Both the position numbers and the translations under genes were made by a program. 64,000 bases of DNA from Ifrita kowaldi (lineage: Eukaryota; Chordata; Aves; Passeriformes; Cinclosomatidae), in contig VZRS01012090.1 of assembly GCA_013398055.1 (NCBI GenBank), positions 60,042 to 124,041 on the forward strand. The letters run 5' to 3'. This document shows positions 1-12,600 of the stretch, piece after piece (the first letter of the stretch is position 1; the number at the start of each line of letters is the position of its first letter). The notes below the pieces were generated by a model, which was not told the origin of the DNA, made no database searches, and saw nothing but the letters and a program-made list of their open reading frames with translations.

Positions 1-323
1 GTGGTAACAGAGCAAAATCTGGGTTGGTTTCCCATCACATTCAGCTCCCAAGGAGGAAATTAATGGAATCTTTCTTGCAGTTATTCCATGACCTGTTTTG
101 GTTTTGAGCTGTGGGAATGACACGGGAGGGGCAAAAAGAAGGGCAGCCACACAGAACCTGAATATTTCCTTTCTACAGCTTCTTTCAGATAAACTGCAAA
201 CTTCCTTGTGTGGCTGGGGATGATTCCAAGGAGATTGTGGGCAATTCTGTCTGTAGGAAATTCAGCCAAAATGCCAAGGTCTGTGTGGCTGGGCCCAACA
301 TTTAACACAAGAGACTAAGACAG
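1..323. other. non-coding DNA, no recognisable element
   Basis: I see no repeat, exon or RNA gene here. The sequence runs straight into a CR1 fragment on the right. Short open frames are unremarkable. Confidence 0.5.
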
Positions 324-492
324 AGGACACCAGGAGGAATTTTTTCGTGGAAAGGGTGGTCAAGCATTGGAAAGAGCTGTCCAGGGAGGTTTGGAGTCCC
401 CATCCCTGGAGGTGTCCCAGGAAGGCCTGGATGTGGCACTCAGTGCTCTGGGCTGGGGACAAGGTGGGGGTCACAGCTTGGACTCCCTGGGC
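324..492 (+). mobile_element. CR1 LINE 3' fragment (group B)
   Basis: This is a 5'-truncated piece of the avian CR1 non-LTR retrotransposon. It starts at the segment reading GGACACCAGGAGGAATTT and continues through the CR1 segment GTGGCACTCAGTGCTCTGGG, the same order as in the copies at 2.2, 22.5 and 45.6 kb. The terminal octamer tail is missing, so the last bases have decayed. It has no coding capacity. Confidence 0.8.
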
Positions 493-2183
493 TGGGAGGG
501 CTTAATGAGAGTAGAAAGATAATGATCCAGCTGGGGAATATTGAACAAAAATCTGGATTTTGGGTGACCAACAGCAACACTTTTTTGGTTGCTGAGTGTT
601 GGAAATGGAGGCTTCGAGACGGTGTTTACAAACAGCTCGGATAAAGGAATCTCTGCAGGAGTGTGGAAACTCTCAGCCTGGGGTGGAATTCCTGTCCTCA
701 AACACTCCAAGTGGATCCTTCTGTGTAATAAGGGCTTTTCCAAATCATCTTCTTCCTCCTCTGGGAAAAGGAGGAATATGAGGAAACCCTCAGCTCCCAC
801 CACTGCTAAGCACACACTTCAGTTTGCTTTCCAGCAGGGAAGGATTTAAGGCTCTGCCTCTTCTCTCACACAAATTAATTATCACCTCTTTTATCTTTAA
901 GCAAACTTGGGATAGACCCGAGGAGAAGGACAGAAATATCGTACTGCAAAGGCAATATTGACTTGATTATTAAAGCTGTGAAAGTCAGGCAAGATGGGAT
1001 GAAGGTGGAAAAGCTCCATCAGCCTGACCCACGGATTTATGACAGCACCCAGTGCCTGGAAAAGGACAGGAAAAGCTCTCACTCAGACTCATAATATGTT
1101 ATATTTTGGGGGCTTGGTTTCATTTCCCCTTCCTTCTTCTGAATCTAAGAGTAGAGGAATCAAACCCTTCTGTGCAGGATGCAACTGGTTCAAGTCTTTG
1201 TCGTCTTGCACCTTTTATCCAGGCATTTAATCACAGCCAGTTAAAGACTTCCATTATCTTTGTGATAACAATGACCACAATGACATTTCTTGTCACACAC
1301 ATTGGTTTTCTGTGTGTGCATAAGTACAGTAAATAAAACACGTCCCACTTCTCCAAAATGTAGCCCAGTCTTGGAAACTGGATATGAAAGAGAAAACATC
1401 AAGTTTTGTGGCAGGTGTTTTTAGCCCACCCCAAGAATTCAATAGTTAAATCCTGCTGGAAGATTAAGTGCAGCATAGGAGGCATCAGAAATTAAGGTCA
1501 GGTGTTATTAATTTTGTTGCAGACCTTTTACTCTTAAAGGCTTAGGGTCAAGGCTAAAAGCTGGGAAAGAAATGTGCCTCATCTTTTTGGGTTGTTGGGC
1601 TGGAGAGGAGAGTCTTCACCTTTGCTTTGTTGGGAGTTAAAATACAGAAAGAGTGGGGAGAAGCAGGTTCAGACTTTGTCTGTATTTGGGGGAGGAAGAG
1701 TGCAGCTCTGTAAAAAATTATATCATTTACTCACTTCTCCTTGTAAGAGTTCTGGTTTACACAGGAGCTTTAAAATTCCCCAGTTTTCTGGCTGTGGCTG
1801 CCTTCACTGAGCCAAACTGCTTTGTAGCTGGAGGGAGAGCTCATGTGAGGATGGCTTTGGCTCCCAGCTCCCTTTTTGCTGTTTAATATTTGCTTCTTGT
1901 TCTTCCCAGAACCTAAAGCAGAAAAAATTTTCCTCAGCTCATCTCTATTGGGACAATGAAATGAGCTAAGGTCGAGGAAATTTGGGAGCAGGGGGTTGTA
2001 GGTAACCTGTGGTACTTTTATTTCTTAGGGAGGTGAGGGGGTTTGAGTAACTGGTGAAAGAGTTGGGACCTGCATCCAGCACCCACCTCCCTCTGAATGT
2101 CCTGAACAGCTCCAGGTTGATTTCAGCAGCTCTCCCAACCCTCTGTCCCTCAGGATGATCCCAGCCCTCCCATTACCTGGTCT
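493..2183. other. unique non-coding DNA
   Basis: I see no repeat family, exon structure or RNA gene in this 1.7-kb stretch. Open frames of up to 114 codons occur, but they have low-complexity composition and nothing recognisable. Confidence 0.5.
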
Positions 2184-2447
2184 GTAACAAGGTGAAGGTT
2201 TGACAGGACAAGAACGGCCTCAGGCTGTGCCAGGGGAAGCTCAGGTTGGACACCAGGAGGAATTTCTGCATGGAAAGGGTGCTCAGGCCTCGGAATGGCC
2301 TGGAGTCCCCATCCCTGGAGGTGTCCAAGGAGCTCCTGGATGTGGCACTCAGTGCTCTGGGCAGGTGGCAAGGTGGGCATCGGGCACAGCTTGGACTTGG
2401 TGATTTTGGATCTCTTTTCCAGCCTCAATGATTCTGGAATTCTAAAT
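2184..2447 (+). mobile_element. CR1 LINE 3' fragment (group B)
   Basis: This 5'-truncated CR1 copy begins near GACAGGACAAGAACGGCCTC, the 3' end of the ORF2 region. It passes through GGTTGGACACCAGGAGGAAT and the GTGGCACTCAGTGCTCTGGG block. It ends in AATGATTCTGGAATTCT, a decayed form of the CR1 octamer tail. It is inactive. Confidence 0.85.
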
Positions 2448-4020
2448 ACATGAATTTAATAAGAAGTGGGCTGAAAAATTGTGTTTCCTGCAGAGCAATG
2501 AGCATCCCTGTGGTGAATTGTGCTGTGTAGTAAACACAACTGTGCTGCTGCCTTTCCTACCCTGGAAGCATTCCAAGGACAGTTTTCTCTGCCTCACCGC
2601 TTATTTTCATAAAATGCTCAGGAACCTGATATCTCAGAAGCTTCTGCTCTCTCAGGGCTGGCTGATGAGTTCAAAATTACCCTTCAGTGTGTGTTTCAAG
2701 CACAGTCCCAACTGCTCCTCTCTAATCTGTGGGAAAAGTGACGTCCAGGTCACAAGTTTATCCCGAACAATGATCTAACAGGGAATGTCTGTAAGAGACA
2801 AGCTCAGCTTTATTGATGACATTTGCTATTTCAATCATATAATTATGGCTATGACTCAGGAACTCAGATGCCCTTGTGTCCTGATTTTCTGTAAATACTG
2901 AGGGCTTGTGAAGGAAGTTTGGTTATTACTTAAAAAAAAAAAAAAAGAAATACAGCCTGAGTAGAGAAGAAAGGCAGGGGGATCTCTCAGAGGTTTAATT
3001 TTGTATTGTGTTTGCCTCTATTATAAAATTGTTAACATACTCCTTCCCTCCCCTGGAAGGGGAATGGCAATATTAAAGCCAGTTTTACAATTTTCATCCT
3101 GTGTCTAAATCCTCCCTCATCCTGCTGCCTCCTTACAGCACTGAGCTTTTCTACAGTATTCATTACGCCTCTCCAACAAATAAACACCCCACACCTGCGA
3201 GTGGAATTTCATCTGGGCAGGAAAAATGGAAACTTTGGCCTGGTTTGGAGCAGGGTTTGTGCAGGTCCGGCCACTCTGAGGGGCATTGCTGCAGTCAGGA
3301 GTGAGCTGAGCACCACCAGGATGTTAAATTGAACAGTCTGCACTGGCAGAGAGCTTGGAAAATGATGCCAGGGGCTCAGGTTACTGCAGCAGCACTTCCC
3401 TCAGGCAGCAATGTAGGCCACTGGATCTTAGCAAGGTGGATGTTCCCTATTCCCCTTGCCTGCTTTCTGAAATAGCTGTGAAAAGGTGAGCAGATTTTGT
3501 GGCTGCAGAGCCTGAGTTAATATCCTCAGTTCTTGAGTTCCCCTGCTAGTTACAGCTCCCTTCATCCCTTTCTTGTAAAGTTTTTCCCAAACAGTTCAGC
3601 CAGAGTGGGAAAAACCATCACAAGAGCAGCACAGACCAAACCTGCAGGAGCAGCAGACTCAGCACCTGCACTCTGTGAATTAATAACTTCTTGGGCTTTA
3701 TTACAGGCTGGCTCTGTTTGGGTTAGTGCTTGGCAGAGATGTGTTCAATTTGTACTCAGGAGGGTGTGAACCAGTTTTCTGGATCCTTTCAAACAGTTTC
3801 TGCTCATTCAGAACTGTCTGCACTTGTCCAAAAGCTAAGAAGGCTCCAAGAAACTTTGGCAAACTGTGCTGTGAACAGAACACGAGAAAATGCTCTCCAA
3901 AGTCTGAAGCTTGCACAGAAATAAGGGGGCAATTACTGCAAAATGAAACTTTGCCTATCTGGGCATCTTTGGCCTGGCTTTCATTTAGATGTAGAGGATG
4001 CTGTGCTTTTTCTGTTGTTG
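2448..4020. other. unique non-coding DNA with an A-run
   Basis: The only clear structure is an A-rich run near 2931-2945. No repeat family or exon is recognised. One frame on each strand stays open for 127-146 codons over 3.70-4.17 kb, but both are carried by the ATT microsatellite and I regard them as spurious. Confidence 0.5.
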
Positions 4021-4023
4021 TTA

Positions 4024-4067
<44 letters not shown>
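4021..4067 (+). repeat. (ATT)n microsatellite
   Basis: About fifteen near-perfect ATT units. This is a simple sequence repeat and is likely length-polymorphic. It makes poly-Leu or poly-Asn tracts in overlapping open frames, which should not be taken as protein. Confidence 0.95.
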
Positions 4068-4068
<1 letters not shown>

Positions 4069-4898
4069 AATCTGAGTCTTTCACAGCTGAACCTAAAATT
4101 CAGTGCAAACTCCTGATGTTGACTCGTGCAGCCAAGGCAGGGAAGCTGTTTAGAAGCAATCAGTGAGGTACCAAAAAATTCCTTTGGCTGGTGCTGTTCA
4201 GTTACAAACAACAGGAACAATGCCTCTGTGTTCACAGCAGGCTGGCATAAACTCTGTATTTCCTTAGGTGAAAACAAACCACCCTAAAATCCCTCCCACC
4301 CCTCTTTCCCTGAAGTTTCATGCCTTCTTAACACACGGTGTTGCCCCAACTATTTTTCCCAGTGCTTAATAAGTCAGGAGAAGAGGAATCTTCATTTGGA
4401 GCAGCACCAAGCAAACATCCCACTCTTATAAACTCAGCCTGTGGAGGAGCTGGAATTTTTAAAATCCTGATTAAAAGATAAGCTTACGTATTTCATCCTG
4501 CAAATAATCAGATTTATATGGCTGAGGAAAACACATGAGCAGGTTTTGTTATCCGTTCTCCCTCATCCGTGCATTTAATAGGAAAGACAAGAGCCTGTTC
4601 TTTCTCCACCCCGGTGACTTACATGCAGCTCCCTGGAATCCCAGCAGCTCTTCCCTCTCTGTGCTTCAGGAACATCAGCTTGTGGGGATGGTCCCTGGTG
4701 GGTTACAGGAGCTGAGGAGTGACACCATCACCCCCTTGGATAGAGAGATGTTCCATGTTCTCTGCCAAGGGAAGCGGAAAATCCGTGGCAGGCAGGGAAA
4801 TGCTCACCCCATCCCAGGGCTGTCCTGCTGCGTGGTAAGCGAAGAGCTGATCTTGTCTCTGCATCAGCTGGTTTCCTACAGGACTCAGAGATGTGACC
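4068..4898. other. unique non-coding DNA
   Basis: No known repeat, exon or RNA gene is recognised. Confidence 0.5.
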
Positions 4899-4979
4899 TG
4901 GATCCCTTGGAGATGGCACGGATCCCTTGGAGGTGACATGGATCCCTTGGAGGAGACATGGATCACCAGGAGATGCCGC
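4899..4979 (+). repeat. 20-bp minisatellite, about four units
   Basis: Four consecutive units of 20-21 bp share the core GGATCCCTTGGAG followed by a variable A/G-rich part and ACAT or GCAC. The last unit is the most diverged (GGATCACCAGGAG). This is a short, old variable-number tandem repeat. Confidence 0.8.
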
Positions 4980-5755
4980 TGAGGACGAGCCCGGCAGCTC
5001 GCAGAGGGCAGGGCAGGGTTCAAGGAGACCTCGAGAGCAGGAATTCCAAACTCATCTTCCCACCTCGCAGTGCTGCAGGCAGATTTGCTGAGGAGGAGCC
5101 TCGTGTCAGCACCCAGCTGGGAGGACATGACCCAGGCTGGCTAAATTTGTCACGGCAGGGGAGGTGTCGGAAAACGGAGCGTGCCTGCTCCGGGCAGGAT
5201 ACAATGCTGGAAAAAGGAGCATCAGGTTCAGCTGACTGTTTACAGTCTCCTAGAGACCAGGGCTGGGAGTTTTGGAGGGATGGGCACTGAAATGGAGACA
5301 ACAGTGCAGCTGGGCAGGACTGGCTGGGATGGGGTCACTTCAGTCTAATATCCATGATTAATTCCCTTTTTCCCTACAGCAGCGTGGGGTATGGCAGGGA
5401 CCTCAGCCTGCAGGATCAGACCAGGATGGGTAATTAATTTTCCTGTCTCACTCCCCCTCAAACCCAACACCAGAGCTCCTGGTTTTTCATAAAGTGAACT
5501 TGGAGGGATGTAGCTAAACTAAGGAAGAAAATCATATTAAAAGGATGTACCTGAAAATATTTTACCTCTGCTTTTTCTTGTCCCTTTCTGCTGCTGCATT
5601 CCCCTACCAGGAGTCACTTCCCTTTTCAGGAAGGTTGAGTTGTCTTGTCCCTCTCAAACCCTGAAAGGGCACACGTCAACTGCACCTGGAAAATAGCTGG
5701 AAACTGTGGCCAAAATAGGGATGGGACGAGGAAGAGGCTCATCTTTCTCTGTGTT
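4980..5755. other. unique non-coding DNA
   Basis: The left part is somewhat GC-rich and the right part AT-rich. No repeat family, exon or RNA gene is recognised. Confidence 0.5.
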
Positions 5756-5908
5756 AATCACAGAATGATCTGAGTCAGAAGGCACCTTAAATATCATCTT
5801 GTTCCAATCCCCTGCCATGGACAGAGAACTTTCCACTGTCCCAGGCTGCTCCAAGCCCCAGCGTCTAACCTGGCCTTGGACACTGCCAGGGATCCAGGGG
5901 CAGCCACC
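5756..5908 (-). mobile_element. CR1 LINE 3' fragment
   Basis: On the minus strand this is the last 150 bp of CR1. The plus strand begins with ATCACAGAATGATCTGAG, the reverse complement of the octamer tail. It continues through CCCTGCCATGG, TTTCCACTGTCCCAGGCTGC and TGGCCTTGGACACTGCCAGG. It is 5'-truncated and non-coding. Confidence 0.85.
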
Positions 5909-6173
5909 TTTCAGGCCCTGCCCGATGGCTGAAAATCAGTGAGCTGCAAAACGCTTCTGGGAACATTTTGGGGGGGATTTTTGCCAGCACAGGACACAAC
6001 CCAGTGCTTTCCCCAGACCCCACTAGATGTCAGTGTGCTCTGCGGGTCCGAGCGCCGGGAGCGCCGGGCTGGGCCGCGGGAGATGCTCCAGAGCTGAGCT
6101 CTCCTGCCACCAAACTGCTCCAGTTTTCGAGGAGAGAAAGTCAGGCTGTTGTTATTGTTGTATTCGTGCCTTT
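5909..6173. other. short spacer with a GC/CpG-rich patch
   Basis: A patch at about 6035-6085 contains several CpGs (GCGGGTCCGAGCGCCGGGAG), in contrast to its surroundings. It is too short to call a CpG island and has no visible promoter partner. Confidence 0.4.
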
Positions 6174-6700
6174 GGGAATCCCAGAATCACCAAGGTGGAA
6201 GAGCCCTTCAGGACCATCTAGTGCCACCCCAGCAGCAGCAGCATCACCCCAACCCCTGTCCCCAAGGGCCACATCCAGACTCCTCCTGAACCCTCCCAGA
6301 GACATTGCCTCCACCCCTCCCTGGGCACCTCATTCCAAGGCCTCACCACTCTTCCAGGGAAATTTTCTTTCCCAGTCTCCAACCTGAGCCTCCCCTGGTG
6401 CAATTTGAGGCCATTTCCTCTCCTCCTTTCCCTTGGGACATGGCAGCAGAGCCCGACCCCCCCTCACTGCCCCTCCTGTCAAGGAGGTGTGGGGAGCAAT
6501 GAGGTCCCCCCTGAGCCTCCTTTTCTCCAGGCTGAGCCCCTTTCCCAGCTCCCTGAGCTGCTCCTCTCAGGATGGGTTTTCCAGACCCTTTCCCATCTCT
6601 GTCCCCTTCCCTGGCCACGCTCCAGCCCTTCAATGTCCCTTTTGGAATGAGGATCCCAAAACTGGACACAGGACTCGAGGTGGGCCTCACCAGTGCCGCG
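6174..6700 (-). mobile_element. CR1 LINE fragment, about 530 bp
   Basis: This is one of the longer CR1 pieces in the window. On the minus strand it covers the end of ORF2 and the 3' part. It ends at plus-strand position 6174 in GGGAATCCCAGAATCACC (tail complement) and reaches back to GGCCTCACCAGTGCC. The plus strand contains CTCCTTTTCTCCAGGCTGAG, the complement of the end of the CR1 ORF2 region. The coding frame is destroyed by stops and indels, so the copy is dead. Confidence 0.8.
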
Positions 6701-8011
6701 TCCAGTGGGAATGGGCACTCAGATGGATGAGCACAGATTTGGGGATGCTTTTGGGTGGTCAAATGTCCTAGATGGACAACCCTTCCCAAAGAAATGGGTT
6801 TGGAAGCCTGAAGTGTCCTGGGCCCATTGCAGACACCAATATCTGAACTGGAATCTTGTTTGTTTACCACCAGGCCGCATCACCAAGAAGCATTTATTGA
6901 ATGACTCTCCCAGTATTCCTCTTGATTAAGAGGCTGTAAATTTTCTTTTTCACTGTTTTGTGAACGCTGCCACTGGCAAGGATCCTTTGGGAAGTGCCAA
7001 GCCTTCCAAAGGCAGATCTTTGCACCAGCCACTGAGCTCCCCATCCCCGCCTCCCTGGAAAGGTCAGGGATGTTTCTGCCTGATGCCTTTGGTGCAAATC
7101 ATTCCCAAGTGAAGAACTGGCCCAACATTGGATCCAGATGTGGTTTCAGAGTCCCCGACCCTCCCTGTCCGTGCTCACACATGTTGGAGGTTTCCTCACC
7201 CCATGTTCTGGGCCTGCCTCGATCACAGACATTTCACTCTTGATTTATTTTTTAAAAATCAAAAAAAAAAATCCCACTGCCACTATATCATCAACTCTTG
7301 GCAGATCTATAAAAATCTACTTGTTATGCTGTTTCAAGGGACTGTCTCTCGAATAATATTAATAATCCTGAGGTTTGGTATTTGACAAAAAAAATCTGGG
7401 TCAAACCATTGCAGGTGACGAGGCAAGAGAGGATCCCTCCTTCAGATGTTTGATGTACATCTGAACGGGGAGTTTGGCAGAGCCTTCCCGAAGCCTGAAC
7501 AAGTCTTTGAGTCAGCTATTGGAGCATTTTTCTCTTTTATTTATTCTGTGATGGATGTACAGGGCCAGCCTGAGATGCTCTCCAAGGGAAGAGCTGTGCT
7601 GTTCAATGTAAAGCGGATTAGGGGATGTAAATTCAAACTGAAAATGCAGCAGGGGAAGCCAGATATCCACCCTACTGATCTCATCAGTACATAAAATATT
7701 AGGGAAAATTCCTGAGCTGACCAGGCTTTCTGGACTGTGCAAGGTCTCCCCAAGGTGATGATGCACTGAGTCCCTAAATAGTGTCCCTAAATTAAGATTT
7801 AGAAAATCTTCGTTTCAGCAAACAGCAGAGATGTGTGACCAACTGTTTCTAGAACCATTCAATGTCCTGTGCTCTGAAATGCAGAGGACATTTAGAAATT
7901 AATAATTATTTAACGTATCTCAATAAAACTTGTTCCTCCCATGAGGCATAGAAACATTCTTCTGTCCATCAGAAGATTGATGTGGTCATTTTTTTGAACT
8001 CTGAAGTTCTT
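6701..8011. other. unique non-coding DNA
   Basis: There is a short A-run near 7260-7270. I recognise no repeat, exon or RNA gene. Confidence 0.5.
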
Positions 8012-8146
8012 TCACAGAATCCCAGAATCACTGAGGTTGGAAAAGCCATCCCAGACCAGTTTGTGCCCAATGCCCACCTTGTCTCCAGCCCAGAGCACTG
8101 AGTGCCACCTCCAGTCCTTCCTCGGACACCTCCAGGAGGAATTTTC
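8012..8146 (-). mobile_element. CR1 LINE 3' fragment (group B)
   Basis: On the minus strand this is the last 135 bp of CR1. The plus strand reads TCACAGAATCCCAGAATCAC, then TGCCCACCTTGTCTCCAGCC and GAGCACTGAGTGCCACCTCC. It is heavily 5'-truncated. Confidence 0.85.
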
Positions 8147-9404
8147 CACAGGAATGTGCCTTCATGGTGCTGTACAATTCCTAAATCACAATATTTCTCA
8201 TTCTTAGTGCTGCTGTGACATCATTTTCCTTCCGGGGATGGATTTTCATGCAGAGAATCCTACAAACTCTACAGGCTGCAGATGCTGAACCCACAGCAGA
8301 TACTGATATACTCGTGAATAATTAGAATAATGAATCCTAATTGTTGGTAAGGTCAAGAGTGGACAAAGTCAAGCAGGAGCAAGCGTTTTGAGCAGTGTGA
8401 GAGGACCAAAGTGTTTGTGACCCGAAGTAAATTGGCTGCTCAGGCTCACAAACCCTGCTGAGTGGTCAGAGCTCAGCTGACTTCTCGTTAATTGCCCTTG
8501 GGTTGCCGCCAAAATCAAATGTTCTGCTCCTGAGAACAAATTCCAGGGATGGAGGTTAAAATGGAGAAGGGAGGGATTTCACAGCCCTGGGCAGTCAGGG
8601 ATGGAGCTGCTCAGGGAAACTGCTGGAGGGCAGAGGCTCCTCTAATGGTTCGAACACAAAGATGTGGATTCTGGATGAAGAAACACAAATCTCTGGATTC
8701 TGGACCAAGAAACTTTCTCTGAAATTCTTCATCCTGCACCTTTGAGTGGAGGACTTGCTGAAGGAACTTCCTCCTGGAGCAGCTCAGACGTTGCAGGAGA
8801 GCAGGACTCTCCCATGGAACTCCCATTGAGTTTGTTTGGGATTTTAATGAAAGCTCAGGAGAGTGGGAATCAGCTGAAACCAAGCGGTTTGCAGAGGGCC
8901 ATGTCCTGCTCCTGCCAACCATCACTGCAAGTGGCTCAAAAAGGTTTGGAAAATCCATCTTTTTGTGGATCCCAGGTGAGGAACCCTGAGTTCTCCCACC
9001 TTTGTAGGCAAAACCAGAAGGGGGGTGTGGATGTTTTGTTTGGAGATTTTTAATGCTGCATTTTTAAATCCAGTTGTAAAGCAGGGAAGCTCGATGAGGT
9101 TTGCAGCACATAGGTTTGAATTTCAGGTCGTGAGGAGTGGGAATATCTGCATTCACCCACTCTGAGGTGTTTCTTTTGCTTCAGAACAGCCAAAAGAGCC
9201 TTCACAGATGTCTCATGGTTGACTCCTTCCAAATCCTTTTGGGTTTGTCTTCAAGCATTACTTGGATACAAGTTTTTAATTTTAAAATTTGAAATGTTGA
9301 GTTCTCCTAGGTTTTAACTATGTTTCCCCAGGATTTATTTATTTATTGGTAACAAAGGTGGGGAGATGTTTTATTTTCTCACAGTGTCAGACTGTGGGCC
9401 CTAC
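8147..9404. other. unique non-coding DNA
   Basis: No repeat family, exon or RNA gene is recognised. Frames of 103-115 codons occur on both strands at 8.6-9.05 kb and are probably chance. Confidence 0.5.
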
Positions 9405-9465
9405 TTAACCCCATAGCTCTGTTGGAAAAGACCTCTAAGATCATCAAGTTCTGCCTCTGACCTTT
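9405..9465 (-). mobile_element. decayed CR1 3' end
   Basis: The plus strand reads TTGGAAAAGACCTCTAAGATCATCAAG in substance, the complement of the last part of many CR1 copies. Only about 60 bp remain. It may belong with the fragment at 9.61-9.80 kb as one interrupted old copy. Confidence 0.6.
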
Positions 9466-9609
9466 TATTTTAAAGAAAAATCCTTTTTTTTTTTCCTAGT
9501 AGGAGTAGAGCACCAATGTGGCTTGGATGGGAATATCCAACTGCTGGCTTTGCTATAGAGAAAAAAATCCTAAAAAAGGGCATTTTAAAGAGTGTGGAGG
9601 AAATCAATT

Positions 9610-9800
9610 TGCAGCTGAATTCTCCAGGTTCCCTGTAGCCCCTTCAGACCCTGGGAGTGCTGTGAGGTCTCCACAGAGCCTTCTCTTCTCTAGGCTGAGC
9701 AGCTCCAAATTTCTCATCCTGTCTCCACAGGGGTGCTCCAGTCTCCTTATCAACTTCATGGCCCTTTGGGGTCCCATGTTCTGTCTGTGTCCCCTCCCAG
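9610..9800 (-). mobile_element. old diverged CR1 fragment
   Basis: The segment contains CTTCTCTTCTCTAGGCTGAG, the complement of the end of the CR1 ORF2 region, followed by CTCATCCTGTCTCCACAGGG and GGCCCTTTGGGGTCCC. Similarity is weaker than for the other copies, so the ends are approximate. Confidence 0.5.
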
Positions 9801-10669
9801 TCTCCCACTCAACCCCAATTTCCTCACCAGCCTGACAGAATAAAAACCAGAAAAGCCCTTGGTTCTGTGTAAACCCTGCTCAGCAATAACAACAAAAAAT
9901 CTCTGTATTATCCCACCTGTGTCCAACCCAAATCCAAAACACAACTCCATAACAGCCACTGGAGGAAAAAAAATGAACTTTACCCCAGCCAAAAGCAGCA
10001 GAGATGGTAATAATGACAATTATGAGTTTTGGGGTGCAGCACAGACTGCGGTTCATATTTAGCCCTTGGTAACTAAGACACAGATTTCCCCCCAGTACTG
10101 GCAGACTGGCTGTTAGCAAAATGATCTTTGTATCACTGCAATTTGCCTCAGGGTATGGAAACCAGGAAGAAATTTGTAGGTGAAGATCTTATTTATTTTT
10201 TGAACTAATTGAATCTCCTGGCAGGTTATGTGAAAAGTAAAACCAAGACTTTGTGCTTCACTTTCTGAGTGGTGCCCAGGCAACAAAGGTTGTTCAATCA
10301 CCAGTCCCAAAGGTCACTGTGCCTGTTGGGGTTGGCAGTGCCTCTTAAATACAAAATCAGTCAGGCTCTATCACCCAGAAATATGAGACAACAAAGTTGG
10401 TCCTGGTCTCAGTTTCAGCCCTAAGAACTGCAGCACTCTGGTCTTCTGTGCTATCATAGCAGATACCAATCTGGTTACGGGTTGGGATCGGGGTTGTGCA
10501 GGAGCCTCCTCAGTAAAATAATTTCTGAGGCACAAATTCAGTTCTTGCTTGGGTTATTTTTAAGGAATCATTTGGGAGTGGAGTCCCAGCTTTATCATCT
10601 TCCACTAAGGGATGCAGGCACGTGTGGAGGTAATGCTGGAACCGCTGTATCCCTGGGTCTGAGATTGCT
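9801..10669. other. unique non-coding DNA
   Basis: No repeat, exon or RNA gene is recognised. Confidence 0.5.
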
Positions 10670-10775
10670 GGAATCACAGAATGGTTTGGGTTGGAAGGGA
10701 TTAAAGTTATTTATCCCTCTGCCATGGGCAGGAACACTTTCCAGTGGACCAGGTTGCTCCAAGCACCACCCAACT
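10670..10775 (-). mobile_element. CR1 LINE 3' fragment (group A)
   Basis: On the minus strand this is the last 105 bp of CR1. The plus strand reads GGAATCACAGAATGGTTTGG, then CTGCCATGGGCAGGAACACT and a diverged GACCAGGTTGCTCCAAGC block. It is 5'-truncated. Confidence 0.85.
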
Positions 10776-12600
10776 TGCCCATTTTCTGTGGATCTTGCAC
10801 AGAAATTTGCCAGTTTGGAGGACAAGCGTGGATAAAGATTGCTGAGGACGAAGGAAGTGAGGGAGCAAAAGTAGCTGCAGCATCAGCCCGGGGTCTAATT
10901 CCTGCTTTTCAGCAATCCCTGTGCCAGTGGAGGAGAAGTCACAAAAAGAAAACATCTCGCAGAGGCACAGCCAATAATCCTCACATTACATGCTGAAATC
11001 GAGCCTGTTTCATTGTGATCCTAATCTCAGCCCTCTGCTTCCACATCCAAGCAGGTCTGGGTGGAGGACAGATTCCCTCTCCACCCCAAGGAATGCAGCA
11101 GGTACGGAGCCCGGGCCTGCTGCAGCTGCTTTAACCCGTTCTCTTCAATTTTTCTCCTTTTTTTGTCATATTTTAGAGTTTGAACCTCAACCTCGGCAGC
11201 TCTTCAGCCTGTCTGAAGGTTCCTCAGAGGGTCCCTCCTTTGCAAAGCCCGTGTCACAAACATTAAATCTGTAATTACAGACCAAATTAGACTTTGCTGG
11301 GCACGAGGCCTATCTCTAAATCAAACTGGCGTGAGGCAGGGTGGCGTTACTGGAACAGGCTCAAAATCAAGTTATGAACCATGACTTGGCTCAAATTCTC
11401 TCCCTAGTCCTCAGTCATTAGGTTTGATATATACAGGAATTTTGCAGGGACACACTGGAATTTCCAATTCATTTCTGATCAAAGTCTCCAGCCAACGGGA
11501 CAGGAAAATTTTGGCAGTTCAGAGACAAGTTCTGTTATCACCGAGATCTTTTTTAGCTTCATAAATATAACAATTTCAATTCAATTTGCTGATAAATTAG
11601 GAAACATGAATTCAAACCTTCCTGGTAGATCAGACTGACACTTAATTAGGGTGCAGCTACTCCAGTGATCTCCTGATCATTGCCACTTACCACGCTTTGG
11701 CTCAGAGCACAGAGCAGGCTCTGAATGCACAAACTGGGTTCCTTTTGGGTTAAATAAAACCAGACAATGTTCCAGTGTTGCTCTTAATTCTCCCCAATTA
11801 TTTCTACGTCTTCAGCCCACAAGCCCAGACTAAAACCAGCCTGAAGTCAACCCCCTTGAACATCTATCATCCTCACATCAGATACTCAGCACCGGCTTTT
11901 CACTCTATAAATCCACTTTTATCAGGCCTCGTGCTCACTGATGCAGATTCAGCCTTCAATTTGCAGTTTGTTTGACAAAAATCACTTGGAGAATGTTTCT
12001 GAGAGGTCCTCAGACTCCCCAGTGAAGCTCTTGGCTGTGGATCCATGCCCCTGTGTGAGCATTTTGGATTTAAAAGCTGTCTTTAAAATCCTTGTGCTGT
12101 CCGAATTTGCCAGAGGTTGCAGGAAGCACATCTGAAGTTTGGGGGTGTGATTTGCGAGTTGTCTCTTTTGACAATCGATAACAAATTAACATCCAACGAT
12201 TCCTGCTCTGCCAGTGGCGCCTGAGCAGCACCGCAGGATCTGAGGCTGTAAACAAAGCTGAAAGGCTTGGGTAGAAGGGATAAAAGTCCAAAAAGAGAGG
12301 CTGTGGCTGTGTTGGGCGAGTGGTCAGCTCTGAATATTCAGCCCAGGGGGTTTCTAAAACTTCTGGTGCTCTTGTAGCATCAAAATCATCAACAAAAGAG
12401 AGAATTCATCATAACAGCCTAATCCTCTTGGATGGATGGAAAAAGACAGTAAGGGAGAGGAGCAGGGGGAGAAGGTGGACAAAAGGAAGGGAAGGAAGCA
12501 CTTTTATCTCATGGCAAACTTAAAGGAACTGGGACAAAATAGCCACGGAATCACAGAATCACAACTTCCTCACAAGGGGTGATGGAGAAACACTCTGGGA
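10776..12600. other. unique non-coding DNA
   Basis: A purine-rich tract lies at about 12440-12500. A scrap reading GGAATCACAGAATCACA at about 12548-12564 looks like an isolated reverse CR1 tail. Nothing else is recognised. Confidence 0.45.

Noticed and set aside
3701..4166. Poly-Leu and poly-Asn containing frames on opposite strands
   Set aside because: The homopolymers come from the (ATT)n microsatellite. No domain exists on either side.
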